64,000 nucleotides of DNA from Streptomyces pactum (GTDB lineage Bacteria; Actinomycetota; Actinomycetes; Streptomycetales; Streptomycetaceae): contig NZ_CP019724.1 in assembly GCF_002005225.1 (NCBI RefSeq), forward strand, positions 1,612,001-1,676,000. Direction: 5' to 3'. Under the pieces are notes generated by a model. That model ran no database searches and was not told the DNA's origin. It saw nothing but the letters and a program-made list of their open reading frames with translations. Below are positions 9,171 to 17,578 of this stretch, piece by piece (the stretch's first letter is position 1; each line of letters begins with the position of its first letter). The position numbers and the translations under genes were made by a program.

Positions 9171-11642
9171 TCAGCGGCGGGGCAGCGTCAGTTCGAACCA
9201 GACGGTCTTGCCCGCCTTCGTACGGCTCGCGCCCCATTCGCGGGCGAGCGCGCTGACGACGCGCAGTCCGCGCCCGTTCTCGTCGTCGGGACCGGCGCCG
9301 CGCAACGCGGGAAGTTCGTGGTCGTCGTCGTCCACCTCGCACAGCAGCGTGTCGGCGCGGACCAGGCGCAGCTCGACGGGACGGGCGTGGGCGTGCCGCA
9401 GTGCGTTGGTGACGAGCTCGCTGACCATCAGCTCGGCGGGGTCGGCCAGTTTCGGCAGGCCCCAGTCGTGGAGCTGTTCACGGACCGCCGCGCGGGCGCG
9501 GCCGGCCTCGGCCGGGTCCCGGGCGAGGCGCCATTCGGCGACGGCGTCGGACTCGATGCCGTTCAGCCGTGCCATCAGGAGGGCCACGTCGTCCTTGCGG
9601 CCGCCGCCTGTGCCCAGGGCGCGGATGATGGTGTCGCAGGCGTCGTCCATGGAGGCGGCCGGGTGGGCGGCGGACTCGCAGAGGGTGGCGAGGCCGACGC
9701 CGATGTCCTCACCGCGCACCTCCACCAGGCCGTCGGTGCACATCACCAGCCGGTCGCCCGGCGCCACCGGCACGCGCACCGCCTCGAAGGGCACCCCGCC
9801 GACACCGATCGGCGCCCCCGTGGGCAGGTCGATCAGCTCGCTCGCGCCGTCCGCGGCGCGCACCAGGACGGGCGGGATGTGACCGGCGTTGGCGAGGTGC
9901 AGTTCACCGGCGATGGGGTCGTAGACGGCGTACAGGCAGGTCGCCAAGTGGGTGTCGCCGAGCCGCTGGGCGAGGTCGTCGAGATTGCGCAGGAGCTGGG
10001 CGGGCGGCAGGTCGAGCCCTGCCATGGTCTGCACGGCGGTGCGCAACTGACCCATCATGGCCGCCGAGTTGAGGCCGTGTCCCATGACGTCCCCGACGAC
10101 GAGGGCGGTGCGGGCGCCGGGCAGCTTGACCGAGTCGAACCAGTCGCCGCCGACGCGGCCGAGAAGGGTGCCGGGCAGATAGCGGGTGGCGATGTCGCAG
10201 CCGGCCATGCGCGCGGGGATGTGCGGCAGCATGCTGTCCTGGAGCGTCTCGGCGACGTTCTCCTGGTACGTGTACATGCGCGCGTTGTCGAGCACGAGCC
10301 CCGCGCGGGCGGCGAGTTCGGCGCCGGTGACCCGGTCCATGTCGTTGAAGACGGGCCGCTCCGGGTGCCGGAGGAGGATCATGAAGCCCAGGACGACGTT
10401 CCGAGCCTTCAGGGGCACCAGCAGCATCGAGCGGCCCGTGATGAGCGGCCGGATGTCCCGCTTCTCGAACTGGGAGGCGATGGCGTGGCCCATCTCCTCG
10501 GTGATGCGGGGCACCAGGACCGGATCGCCGCTGGTCATGCACTGGAAGAAGGGGGTGTGCGCCGGGAACGGCATGGCCTCGCCGACCGGTACGACGTCGT
10601 CCCAGCGGCCGGGTTCGTCGGTGTGCTCCAGGGCTACCCGGTGCCACATCGTCGTCGTGTCCGGCACACCGTCGGGGAACCCCTCGCCGGCGACGACCTG
10701 TTCGCGCAGATAGGTGCCGGCGACGTCGGTGAAGCGCGGGACGACCGCCTTGCTGACCTCGACGATGGTCCGGGAGAGGTCGAGCGAGGTGCCGATCCGT
10801 CCGCTGACCTCGTTGAGGAACTCCAGGCGCTCGCGGACGGCGGCGTACTCCAGGTCCTCGGCCTCGTCCCGCAGGTCGTCCGGCACCGGCTCGCCGGCCG
10901 CCAGTGCCCGGGCCGCCCGCTCCCGGCGCGCTCTGCGCTCGACGCGCCGGGGAACGCCCCAGTCCGGGGTGACGGGCACCCGGTCGTTCTGGCTGAACTC
11001 CAGGACCGGATAGCCCAGTTCGAGGACCTGCGCGACGATGCGGGCGCTCTCGCCGACGCTCATGCTGGGCAGGATCTCGGGGAGGCGGCGGGCGAGTTCC
11101 TCGGCGCCGGGGAAGTCGGTGTGCAGCGCGAAACCGGGCGCGATCCGCTCGAAGGTCGTCTGCTCCGGGCCGCCGTCGGCGTAATCCCGCCGCAGACCGT
11201 CCGCGTCGGCGGCCAGCACCAACAGCCGTTCCCGGCCGGGACCCACCAGGGGGTACGCCCACCACAGCACGTCGAGGCGGTCGCTGCCCGGCACGGTCAG
11301 GCGGGCGCGGCCCGCCGCCGGGTAGGACAGCCGCCCGTCGAGGGAGGACTCCAGGCCGGGGCCGAGGCCGTCGTGGGCCGCGTAGGAGCCGTATCCGGTG
11401 TGGTCCTCGTCCTCGGGGAGCACACCCGAGACGGGCAGCAGATCGGGGGCGGGCCGGCCGATCGCCTCCTCCTTGGGCAGGGCGAACAGCCTTCGCGCGC
11501 CCCGGCTCCAGTGGGAGACCAGTCCGTCGCGGTCCACCACGACCACGGCGAGCGGGACCCGGCCCGCGACAGGGTCCGCCGGTCCGGCGCCCGGTCCGGC
11601 ACGGCGGCCTGGAGGTGCGTCCCGCTGGGTGCCATGGTCCAT
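9171..11642 (-). CDS. SpoIIE-type PP2C phosphatase with PAS, GAF and HATPase domains
   Basis: 823 residues from ATG 11642, preceded by GGGGAGAGAGG; an ATG at 11729 is possible but lacks this site. Domains in order: PAS-like (about 28-110, VVVVDRDGLVSHWSRGARRLF), a helical/PAS-like linker, GAF (about 270-430, IGTSLDLSRTIVEVSKAV), SpoIIE/PP2C (about 450-650, with GDVMGHGLNSAAMMGQLR and LVMCTDGLVEVRG supplying metal Asp residues), then an anti-sigma-type HATPase (about 690-823, LMVSELVTNALRHA and GRGLRVVSALA). Such streptomycete proteins dephosphorylate anti-anti-sigma factors and may also phosphorylate them, tuning alternative sigma factors to signals sensed by PAS/GAF. Partners are not encoded nearby, and no transmembrane segment is seen. 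Confidence 0.92.
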   Translation of the reverse strand: MDHGTQRDAPPGRRAGPGAGPADPVAGRVPLAVVVVDRDGLVSHWSRGARRLFALPKEEAIGRPAPDLLPVSGVLPEDEDHTGYGSYAAHDGLGPGLESSLDGRLSYPAAGRARLTVPGSDRLDVLWWAYPLVGPGRERLLVLAADADGLRRDYADGGPEQTTFERIAPGFALHTDFPGAEELARRLPEILPSMSVGESARIVAQVLELGYPVLEFSQNDRVPVTPDWGVPRRVERRARRERAARALAAGEPVPDDLRDEAEDLEYAAVRERLEFLNEVSGRIGTSLDLSRTIVEVSKAVVPRFTDVAGTYLREQVVAGEGFPDGVPDTTTMWHRVALEHTDEPGRWDDVVPVGEAMPFPAHTPFFQCMTSGDPVLVPRITEEMGHAIASQFEKRDIRPLITGRSMLLVPLKARNVVLGFMILLRHPERPVFNDMDRVTGAELAARAGLVLDNARMYTYQENVAETLQDSMLPHIPARMAGCDIATRYLPGTLLGRVGGDWFDSVKLPGARTALVVGDVMGHGLNSAAMMGQLRTAVQTMAGLDLPPAQLLRNLDDLAQRLGDTHLATCLYAVYDPIAGELHLANAGHIPPVLVRAADGASELIDLPTGAPIGVGGVPFEAVRVPVAPGDRLVMCTDGLVEVRGEDIGVGLATLCESAAHPAASMDDACDTIIRALGTGGGRKDDVALLMARLNGIESDAVAEWRLARDPAEAGRARAAVREQLHDWGLPKLADPAELMVSELVTNALRHAHARPVELRLVRADTLLCEVDDDDHELPALRGAGPDDENGRGLRVVSALAREWGASRTKAGKTVWFELTLPRR

Positions 11643-11786
11643 GGCGTCAGGCCCTCTCTCCCCACAGCTCCGCAAGATCTGTGTCGCCGTCACCACGGTA
11701 CGGCGGTGGCAGGTGACCATGTGCGGCAACGGGGGAATTGGTGGCGCGCGAACACACCGGCGCGCGCCCGCGCGCCGGTGCCCGGT

Positions 11787-14186
11787 CTAGTCCTCGTGCC
11801 CGAGCTGGAGGTCGCGTTCCGTACGGCCGCCGCCGGCCACCTGGAGCACGGTCGCGACGGGCGGGTAACCGGCGGCGATGACGGTGTACTCGCCGGACGA
11901 CAGGTCGACGAACCGGAAGGTACCGTCGGGCCCGGTGGTCAGCGTGTCCGCCACGTTGCCCGCCACGTCGAGCAGTGTCACGCGCGCGTCCTCCACGGCG
12001 CGTCCGCCAGTGGCGCGCACGGTACCGCGCAGCACGGCGCCGCCGGCCAGTTCGACGTCCTGGCGGGTTTCCCGGGCGGCCTGGACGCTGACGGGCAGCG
12101 CGGCCGGGCGGAAGGCGGGGGCGCTGCCGGCCAGGGTGTACTCGCCGGCCACCAGCTCGGAGATGGTGTAGCCGCCCTCGCGCCCGCTGCGGGTGGTGGC
12201 GACGACCTCGCCGTGGACGTTGGTGAGCGTGACGGTCGCGTCGCGTACGGGGCTGCCGTCGGCGGTGAGCACGCTGCCGGCGAGGCGGCCGGCGCCGCCG
12301 AGCACCACGTCCAGCTCCACCGGGCGCTCGCCGACGGTCACGGAGACCGCCTGCGGCTGGTGGCCGCCGGCCGCGGCGATCAGGACGTACGAACCCGAGC
12401 CGGGCGTGGCCAGCGCGTACCGTCCGTCGTCGCCGCTGGCGCCCCGGCCGATCTGCTGACCGCCGACGTCGATGAGGGTGAGCGCCGCGCGGGGCACGAC
12501 GGTGCCGTCGGGATGCTGCACCGTGCCGCAGACCGGGACGCCGGCGGCGTACGGCGGTCGGGCCCGCGGGACGGGGGCGACGGGCTGCGCGGTCTCCGGG
12601 TCGGTTACGGGGGCGTTGTGGGACACCAGTGGTTTCTCCTTGAGGAAGAGGGCGATGAGCAGCCCCAGGACGAGCACCGGCACCAGGTAGAGGAAGATCC
12701 GCGGCATGGCGTCGGCGTACGCCCCGATGTAGGCGTCGCGCAGCGCCGGGGGCAGGGAGTGGACGAGCTGGGGGGTGATGGCCTTGGCGTCGGGAAGCCC
12801 GGTGGCCGCTTCGGCGGGGACCCGGTCGGCCAGGGCGTCGGTGAGCCGGTCGGCGAAGAGGGTGCCGAAGACGGCCGCGCCGACGCTGCCGCCGATCTGC
12901 CGGAAGTAGTTGTTGGCGCTGGTGGCGGTGCCGAGGTCGGCGGGGCGCACGGAGTTCTGCACGGCGAGGATCAGCACGGGCATCACCATGCCGATGCCGA
13001 CACCGAGGACCGCCGTCCAGACGCTGTAGTGCAGCCGGGGCGTGTCCGCGTCGAGCCGGGACAGCAGCCACATGCCGACGACGGACAGGGCGCTGCCGAG
13101 GATCGGGTGGGACCGGTAGTGCCCGGTACGGCTGATGAGCTGCCCGGAGATGATCGAGGCGCCGACGATGCCGCCCATCATCGGCAGCATCAGCAGTCCG
13201 GACTCGGTGGCGGTGGCGCCGTCGACCATCTGCAGGAAGGTCGGCAGGTAGCCGGCGGCGCCGAACAGGGCGACGCCGATGACGAGCCCGACCAGTCCGG
13301 TGACGTTGAAGACGGAGTCCCGGAACAGCCGCAGCGGGATCAGCGGTTCGGGCGCGAAGTGCTCGGCGGCCAGGAAGAGCAGGGTGGACACGAGGGCTCC
13401 GGCGGCGAGACCGAGGATGACCTCCGAGCCCCACTCGTACTCGGTGCCGCCCCAACTGGTCAGCAGCACCAGACAGGTGGAGGCGGCGGCGAGCAGCAGC
13501 GCGCCGAGGATGTCCAGGCGGGGTTTGGACCGCGGCTTGGGCAGCTTCAGGACGACGGCGACGACGGCCATGGTGACCAGGCCGAAGGGGACGTTGATGT
13601 AGAAGCACCAGCGCCAGGAGAGGTGGTCGGTGAAGTAGCCGCCCAGCAGGGGCCCCGCGACCGAGGCCAGTCCGAAGGAGGCGCCGATCAGGCCCATGAA
13701 CCGGCCGCGCTCACGGGGCGGCACGATGTCCGCGATGATCGCCTGCACGCCGATCATCAGTCCGCCCGCGCCGATGCCCTGTACGGCGCGGAAGGCGATG
13801 AGCTGGTCCATGGTCTGCGCCCGGCCGGCGAGTGCCGAGCCGACGATGAAGACCAGGATGGCGAACTGGAAGACGCCCTTGCGCCCGAAGAGGTCGCCGA
13901 GCTTGCCGTAGATCGGCAGGCCGATGGTGGAGGTGAGCAGGTAGGCGGTCATCGCCCAGGACATCTTGTCCAGGCCGTGCAGCTCGCCGACGATCTTCGG
14001 CAGCGCCGTGGCCACGATCATCTGCTCCAGCGCGGCGAGCAGCAGCGCCAGCATGAGTCCGACGAAGACCAGCCGCACCCGGCGCGGGCTCAGCCCGGCC
14101 CCGGGCTCCGGCCCGGGGGCGGGAGGCCCGGGGGGCGTCGGGGGTGCGGTGGCCGGTTCGTCCTGCACCGGAGTGATCCCGCCCAC
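11787..14186 (-). CDS. MFS drug exporter (DHA2 type) fused to three carboxypeptidase-regulatory-like repeats
   Basis: 799 residues from GTG 14186, with GGGGAG six bases upstream. Residues about 35-525 are a 14-helix major facilitator of the EmrB/QacA family: the A-loop [11 protein letters not shown], motif C-like [13 protein letters not shown], and a [13 protein letters not shown] segment. These are proton-driven exporters of lipophilic drugs. After a proline-rich linker, three repeats of roughly 80 residues follow (starting near [20 protein letters not shown] and [10 protein letters not shown]), each with DGRY/GGYT/DGTF turns and a YVLIAA, YTLAGS or YTVIAA strand, as in prealbumin-like carboxypeptidase regulatory domains. 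The tail would face the cytoplasm if the 14-helix topology holds. No TetR or MarR gene is adjacent. Confidence 0.93.
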   Translation of the reverse strand: MGGITPVQDEPATAPPTPPGPPAPGPEPGAGLSPRRVRLVFVGLMLALLLAALEQMIVATALPKIVGELHGLDKMSWAMTAYLLTSTIGLPIYGKLGDLFGRKGVFQFAILVFIVGSALAGRAQTMDQLIAFRAVQGIGAGGLMIGVQAIIADIVPPRERGRFMGLIGASFGLASVAGPLLGGYFTDHLSWRWCFYINVPFGLVTMAVVAVVLKLPKPRSKPRLDILGALLLAAASTCLVLLTSWGGTEYEWGSEVILGLAAGALVSTLLFLAAEHFAPEPLIPLRLFRDSVFNVTGLVGLVIGVALFGAAGYLPTFLQMVDGATATESGLLMLPMMGGIVGASIISGQLISRTGHYRSHPILGSALSVVGMWLLSRLDADTPRLHYSVWTAVLGVGIGMVMPVLILAVQNSVRPADLGTATSANNYFRQIGGSVGAAVFGTLFADRLTDALADRVPAEAATGLPDAKAITPQLVHSLPPALRDAYIGAYADAMPRIFLYLVPVLVLGLLIALFLKEKPLVSHNAPVTDPETAQPVAPVPRARPPYAAGVPVCGTVQHPDGTVVPRAALTLIDVGGQQIGRGASGDDGRYALATPGSGSYVLIAAAGGHQPQAVSVTVGERPVELDVVLGGAGRLAGSVLTADGSPVRDATVTLTNVHGEVVATTRSGREGGYTISELVAGEYTLAGSAPAFRPAALPVSVQAARETRQDVELAGGAVLRGTVRATGGRAVEDARVTLLDVAGNVADTLTTGPDGTFRFVDLSSGEYTVIAAGYPPVATVLQVAGGGRTERDLQLGHED

Positions 14187-14208
14187 GTACCGCTCCCCTC
14201 GTCACACC

Positions 14209-14245
14209 TGCTCACAATTGCCACCTGAGGCGACAACTGCGAACA
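14209..14245 (-). promoter_or_regulatory. Long imperfect inverted repeat in the leader of the MFS exporter gene
   Basis: On the coding strand of the exporter, 17 bases at 14245-14229 face 17 bases at 14225-14209 across a three-base loop (TCA). Twelve positions are Watson-Crick, and the other five are all G-T/T-G, which would pair as wobbles in the exporter transcript but as A-C mismatches in the opposite transcript. The element ends about ten bases before the GGGGAG ribosome site. It may be a repressor operator (MarR or TetR sites look similar) or an RNA hairpin controlling translation. No binding protein can be named. Confidence 0.5.
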
Positions 14246-14335
14246 AGTGCGGAGAGTTACGGCATACGGCGGCATCTCGCGGAGATCACCCGAACCGGTG
14301 AGGCGGCCAACGGCCGCTCCGTGCTTGCCCTTTGG

Positions 14336-14779
14336 CTACTTCTCGACCTCGGTGGCGAGCTTGGCGAGCATCGCGTCGTAGATCCGGGCGAGGCCCTTGG
14401 GCGCGAAGGTCCTCTCGAAGAAGCCGCCCACGCCGCCGGCGCCCTGCCAGGTGGTGACGACGACCACTCGGGACTTGCCCTCACCGGCCGGGGTCACCCG
14501 CCAGGTGGTGACCATGGAGGAGTTGCGGTCCTTCTCGACGAGTTCGCCGTCGGTCGGCTCGGTGACCTCCAGCAGGCAGTCACGGACCCGCTTGCTGGTG
14601 GCCTGGAGCTTCCAGTGCACGAGGGTGCCCTCGCCGTCGCCGCCCTCGCGGACCTCGTACTCGCTGAAGTGCTCGGGCAGCAGCTTCTCGCGGGTGCCGC
14701 TGTAGTCGGCGAGGGTGTCGAACACCGTCTCCGCGTCCGCCGCGACGATCCGCTCCGTCTCCGCCTCGACCTGCGCCAT
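14336..14779 (-). CDS. SRPBCC family (polyketide cyclase/START-like) protein
   Basis: 147 residues from ATG 14779, with AGGAGG seven bases upstream; a longer frame reaches 14845 but begins with arginine/proline-rich non-protein-like sequence. The pattern ETERIVAADAETVFDTLADY, followed by strands through EYEVREGGDGEGTLVHWKL and the long C-terminal helix GGFFERTFAPKGLARIYDAML, is that of the helix-grip SRPBCC fold, which forms a hydrophobic ligand cavity. No catalytic residue set is diagnostic; ligand or role unknown. It is divergent from the radical SAM gene, sharing the 160-base interval 14780-14940. Confidence 0.82.
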   Translation of the reverse strand: MAQVEAETERIVAADAETVFDTLADYSGTREKLLPEHFSEYEVREGGDGEGTLVHWKLQATSKRVRDCLLEVTEPTDGELVEKDRNSSMVTTWRVTPAGEGKSRVVVVTTWQGAGGVGGFFERTFAPKGLARIYDAMLAKLATEVEK

Positions 14780-14940
14780 CGGGTTCCTCCTGGGCCTGGT
14801 TCTCGGGGTCGGAGCAAGCCAACCACCCCGCCGCCCGGCCACCAAATCGGGGGGCGCGAAGCGGCACCGCGCGACTCATCCGCACGATCAAGGGAACAAG
14901 TGTTCTATTGTGTGGGCCGCAGCACTACCGAGGAGGCGCC

Positions 14941-15987
14941 ATGCGCTGGGAGAACCTCACGGACTCCGACCACGCCCGGGCGGCCGACCCCGCACTGTTC
15001 GGCGCGGACGCGGTCACCACCCGCACGTTCGACACGCCCGAGTTCCGCGGCATCACCTTCCACGAGGTGCGCGCCCGCTCGATCCTCAACCGGGTGCCGG
15101 GCGCGTCGCGCATGCCGTTCGAGTGGACGGTGAATCCGTACCGGGGCTGCACACACGCCTGCGTCTACTGCTTCGCGCGCAAGACCCACAGCTACCTGGA
15201 CCTCGACACGGGGCTCGGCTTCGACTCCCAGATCGTCGTCAAGGTGAACGCGCCCGAGCTGCTGCGCCGCCAGCTCGCCTCGCGCCGCTGGCAGGGCGAG
15301 CACGTCGCGATGGGCACCAACGTCGACTGCTACCAGCGCGCCGAAGGCCGCTACCGGCTGATGCCGGGCATCATCTCGGCCCTCACCGAGCGCGCGAACC
15401 CCTTCTCGATCCTGACCAAGGGCACGCTGATCCTGCGCGACCTGGACCTGCTGACGCGGGCGGCACGGGTGACCGACGTCGGGATCTCGGTCTCGGTCGG
15501 CTTCACCGACCCCGAGCTGTGGCGCACCGTGGAGCCGGGGACGCCCGCACCGGAACGCCGCCTGGAGGTCGTACGGACCCTGGGCGAGCACGGCATCGGC
15601 TGCGGCGTTCTCATGGCACCGGTCATCCCGTTCCTGGGCGACGAACCGGCTCAACTGCGGGCGACCGTCCGGGCGATCGCCGCCGCCGGAGCCACGTCGG
15701 TGACGCCCCTGGTGCTGCATCTGCGGCCGGGCGCCCGGGAGTGGTTCACGGCCTGGCTCGGCCGGCACCACCCGCACCTGGTGCGCCGGTACGAGCGGCT
15801 GTACGCGGAGGGCGCCTACGCCCCGAAGTGGTACCAGCGCCGGATCACCCGCCAGGTGCACGACCTGGCCCGGGAGTACGGCATCGGTCCCACGCGCGCG
15901 GGGATGGCGCGGCGGGCCGGGGAGCAGGAGACGGCGGGGCCGACCGACGCGGTGGCAGCGGAGCCGATTCAACTCTCGCTCATATAG
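14941..15987 (+). CDS. Rv2578c-family radical SAM protein
   Basis: 348 residues from ATG 14941, behind GAGGAGG. The iron-sulfur motif C-x3-C-x2-C is at Cys70, Cys74, Cys77 (RGCTHACVYCFAR), spaced as in spore photoproduct lyase relatives rather than CxxxCxxC followed by twitch domains. The MGTNVDCYQRAEGRYRLMPG and ILTKGTLILRDLDLL segments are characteristic of the actinobacterial Rv2578c group. It should cleave S-adenosylmethionine to make a 5'-deoxyadenosyl radical; the substrate is unknown, though DNA or nucleotide repair has been suggested for the broader family. Promoter probably in 14880-14940. Confidence 0.9.
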   Translation: MRWENLTDSDHARAADPALFGADAVTTRTFDTPEFRGITFHEVRARSILNRVPGASRMPFEWTVNPYRGCTHACVYCFARKTHSYLDLDTGLGFDSQIVVKVNAPELLRRQLASRRWQGEHVAMGTNVDCYQRAEGRYRLMPGIISALTERANPFSILTKGTLILRDLDLLTRAARVTDVGISVSVGFTDPELWRTVEPGTPAPERRLEVVRTLGEHGIGCGVLMAPVIPFLGDEPAQLRATVRAIAAAGATSVTPLVLHLRPGAREWFTAWLGRHHPHLVRRYERLYAEGAYAPKWYQRRITRQVHDLAREYGIGPTRAGMARRAGEQETAGPTDAVAAEPIQLSLI

Positions 15988-16201
15988 GCGCGGCGGAGGA
16001 ACACACGAGGGCGTCGGACGGCCCGGGCGGATCCAAGCGCCCCGCCGGCCCTCGCACCGCCGCGGCGTCTTCCCCCGGGGACTGCCGCCCCGGTGAGATC
16101 CGCGGTCGCCCGGACGGCAGCGGAGCCGCCCGCCCGAAAGCCCCGTGGCGGACGGCTCGTGCCGTGGTGTTCAGAGATCGAAGCGGCGGCGGCACCGTTG
16201 G

Positions 16202-16277
16202 TGTCCTGGGCCACTGGACGACACCGGCCGGGGCCGGCGGCGGGATTCGAACCCGCGTCTCCCTCTTGACAGGAGAA
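16202..16277 (-). tRNA. Circularly permuted tRNA gene, anticodon GUC (Asp-type), 3' part before 5' part
   Basis: Read on the minus strand, the order is anticodon arm, T arm, 3' acceptor strand, four-base loop, 5' acceptor strand, D arm. Anticodon stem 16277-16273/16265-16261 (two G-U) closes a seven-base loop with U33 and anticodon GTC at 16270-16268. Variable region 16260-16257 ends in C48. T arm 16256-16240 has a perfect GCGGG/CCCGC stem and TTCGAAT loop. 3' acceptor 16239-16233 pairs in all seven positions (one G-U) with 5' acceptor 16228-16222 across loop CCCG (16232-16229). T8 C9 follow, then D arm 16219-16203, stem GTCC/GGAC, loop with A14, G15, GG and A21. Re-joined at position 26/27 this is a 72-nt body plus C73, with every standard tertiary contact (U8-A14, G15-C48, G18G19 with the T loop). 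In ordinary order neither half completes a tRNA. Whether it is transcribed, processed and charged is unknown; a degenerate relic is the alternative. Confidence 0.75.
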
Positions 16278-16394
16278 GTAGCCGCGGCCTGCGCACCTGA
16301 ACGCGCCCACAGTAACCGTCGCCCCGTGGACGGGCACCCGATTAAGGAGACGCCGCGGTGCCGGCGACCGCCGCGGTCCCGCGACGCGACATCG

Positions 16395-17414
16395 TCATCG
16401 GGCCTCCCAGTAGAGCCCGCGCACGTACGCGGCCGTGATCGTGATCGGTCCCTGGTCACCGGAGTCGGCCGGGTAGTAGACGAACTCGAAGCGCAGCCGC
16501 TCGTCGGAGACGATGGAGCCGCTGTTGTGGAAGTCCGCGAAGCTGCTACCGCCGGTGCCGGTCCGTTCGACGATCGGGCCGTTCCAGCGGGAGCCGTCCG
16601 GACGCAGGTGGTAGAAGCGGCCCTGGAGCGTGGAGCCCGGCGGGACTTCCACCCGGACCTGCGTCATGGCCTGGTAGTGGGACGCGCCGGTCAGCAGGTC
16701 CACCCCTTCGACGTCGAGCGTGGTCCACTTCCGGGGCGTGATCTCCCGGTCGTCGCTGTCGTAGCGGCCGATCGCTCGCGGCATGTCGTCCTCCTCGGGA
16801 TCGCCGGGGGTCCAGCCGGCGGGGTGGGTGAGGCGTTCTTCGATCCGGGTGCGCATCGACGCCATGGTGAAGCCGCGCGGGTCGACCTTCCCGGGCTGCC
16901 ATTCGAGGTGGCCGATCACGGACCGCTCGTTCCAGCCGTGGTGGCGGCAGACGGCGGCGGCGGCCCGTTCGATGGCGTCCAGTTGGACGGCGGGCCAGGG
17001 GTCGTCGCCGTCGCCGAGGTTCTCGCACTCGAATCCGTAGAAGTGCCGGTTGCCGTCGGTGTTCGCCTCGTTGTCCGCCGGCGGTGGCACTTCCTCGATG
17101 ACGGCGCGCAGGACGTCGTCGTCTCCCAGGCCCGCGTGGTTGGCCCGCCCGTAGCCGACCAGGTGGACCCTGCCGTCCTTGGTGATGACGCCGTGGCACA
17201 ACGGCCCGGGCAGTCCCTCGTAGCCCTTGCGGCAGATCTCCACCGTGCGGGCGCTGCCCCGGGTCACGGTGTGGTGGATCATCACGCCGTGCACCGGTCC
17301 CCAGGGGCCCTTGTGGTTGCGGTTGTGTTCCTCCCATCCGCCGACCTCGACGACGGCCAGGCCCTCGTCCCGTAGGGCTCGCAGGAAGCTCCGCGCTCCC
17401 ATCGGCGTGGCCAT
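16395..17414 (-). CDS. N-acetylmuramoyl-L-alanine amidase (PGRP/amidase-2 type), phage-endolysin-like
   Basis: 339 residues from ATG 17414; a longer frame to 17453 is possible. The amidase-2 fold is seen in residues about 35-205: HGVMIHHTVTRG gives the first zinc His, GHLEWQPGKVDPRGFT gives the second His plus the Lys and the DP ligand region, and GWNERSVIGH matches PGRP enzymes. It would cut the amide between muramic acid and L-Ala of peptidoglycan. From about residue 215 a separate domain of some 125 residues, rich in beta strands and aromatic residues (YDSDDREITPRKW, YYPADSGDQGPITITAAYV), may bind wall polymer; I do not recognise it. No signal peptide, as in holin-dependent endolysins. It overlaps the small upstream ORF in TGATG. 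Confidence 0.85.
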   Translation of the reverse strand: MATPMGARSFLRALRDEGLAVVEVGGWEEHNRNHKGPWGPVHGVMIHHTVTRGSARTVEICRKGYEGLPGPLCHGVITKDGRVHLVGYGRANHAGLGDDDVLRAVIEEVPPPADNEANTDGNRHFYGFECENLGDGDDPWPAVQLDAIERAAAAVCRHHGWNERSVIGHLEWQPGKVDPRGFTMASMRTRIEERLTHPAGWTPGDPEEDDMPRAIGRYDSDDREITPRKWTTLDVEGVDLLTGASHYQAMTQVRVEVPPGSTLQGRFYHLRPDGSRWNGPIVERTGTGGSSFADFHNSGSIVSDERLRFEFVYYPADSGDQGPITITAAYVRGLYWEAR

Positions 17415-17578
17415 CACACACGTCCCGGCCACGACCAGGCGGCCGCCGGGCACCGGTGGCCCTCGCGGACGAAGTCGCCGTTCGTGCCGTCGCGGTGACG
17501 GCGCCCGGCGGGGAGGCGGGCGTCGTCCTCGGTGAACGGGTACGCGACGATGCCGCTCGGGATGGGTGGTTGGGGCAT
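17414..17578 (-). CDS. Small ORF translationally coupled to the amidase gene
   Basis: 54 codons from ATG 17578, with GGAGG five bases upstream, the best ribosome site in this interval. It reads MPQPPIPSGIVAYPFTEDDA and then becomes arginine- and tryptophan-rich. Its TGA overlaps the amidase ATG by one base (TGATG), a classic reinitiation arrangement. No domain recognised. It could be a real short protein, a leader peptide for the amidase, or the frameshifted start of a longer amidase N-terminal region. Confidence 0.5.
   Translation of the reverse strand: MPQPPIPSGIVAYPFTEDDARLPAGRRHRDGTNGDFVREGHRCPAAAWSWPGRV

Noticed and set aside
9042..14228. A 1728-codon open frame on the plus strand opposite the phosphatase and MFS genes.
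   Set aside because: It is the antisense shadow of two real genes; its translation is Gly/Val/Arg/Asp/Gln-rich with no domain, as GC-rich third positions produce.
16240..16310. An ordinary-order tRNA-Asp using the T arm and anticodon arm.
   Set aside because: The bases upstream (minus strand) of the anticodon arm give no D arm, and no 5' acceptor strand complementary to 16239-16233; only the downstream piece fits.
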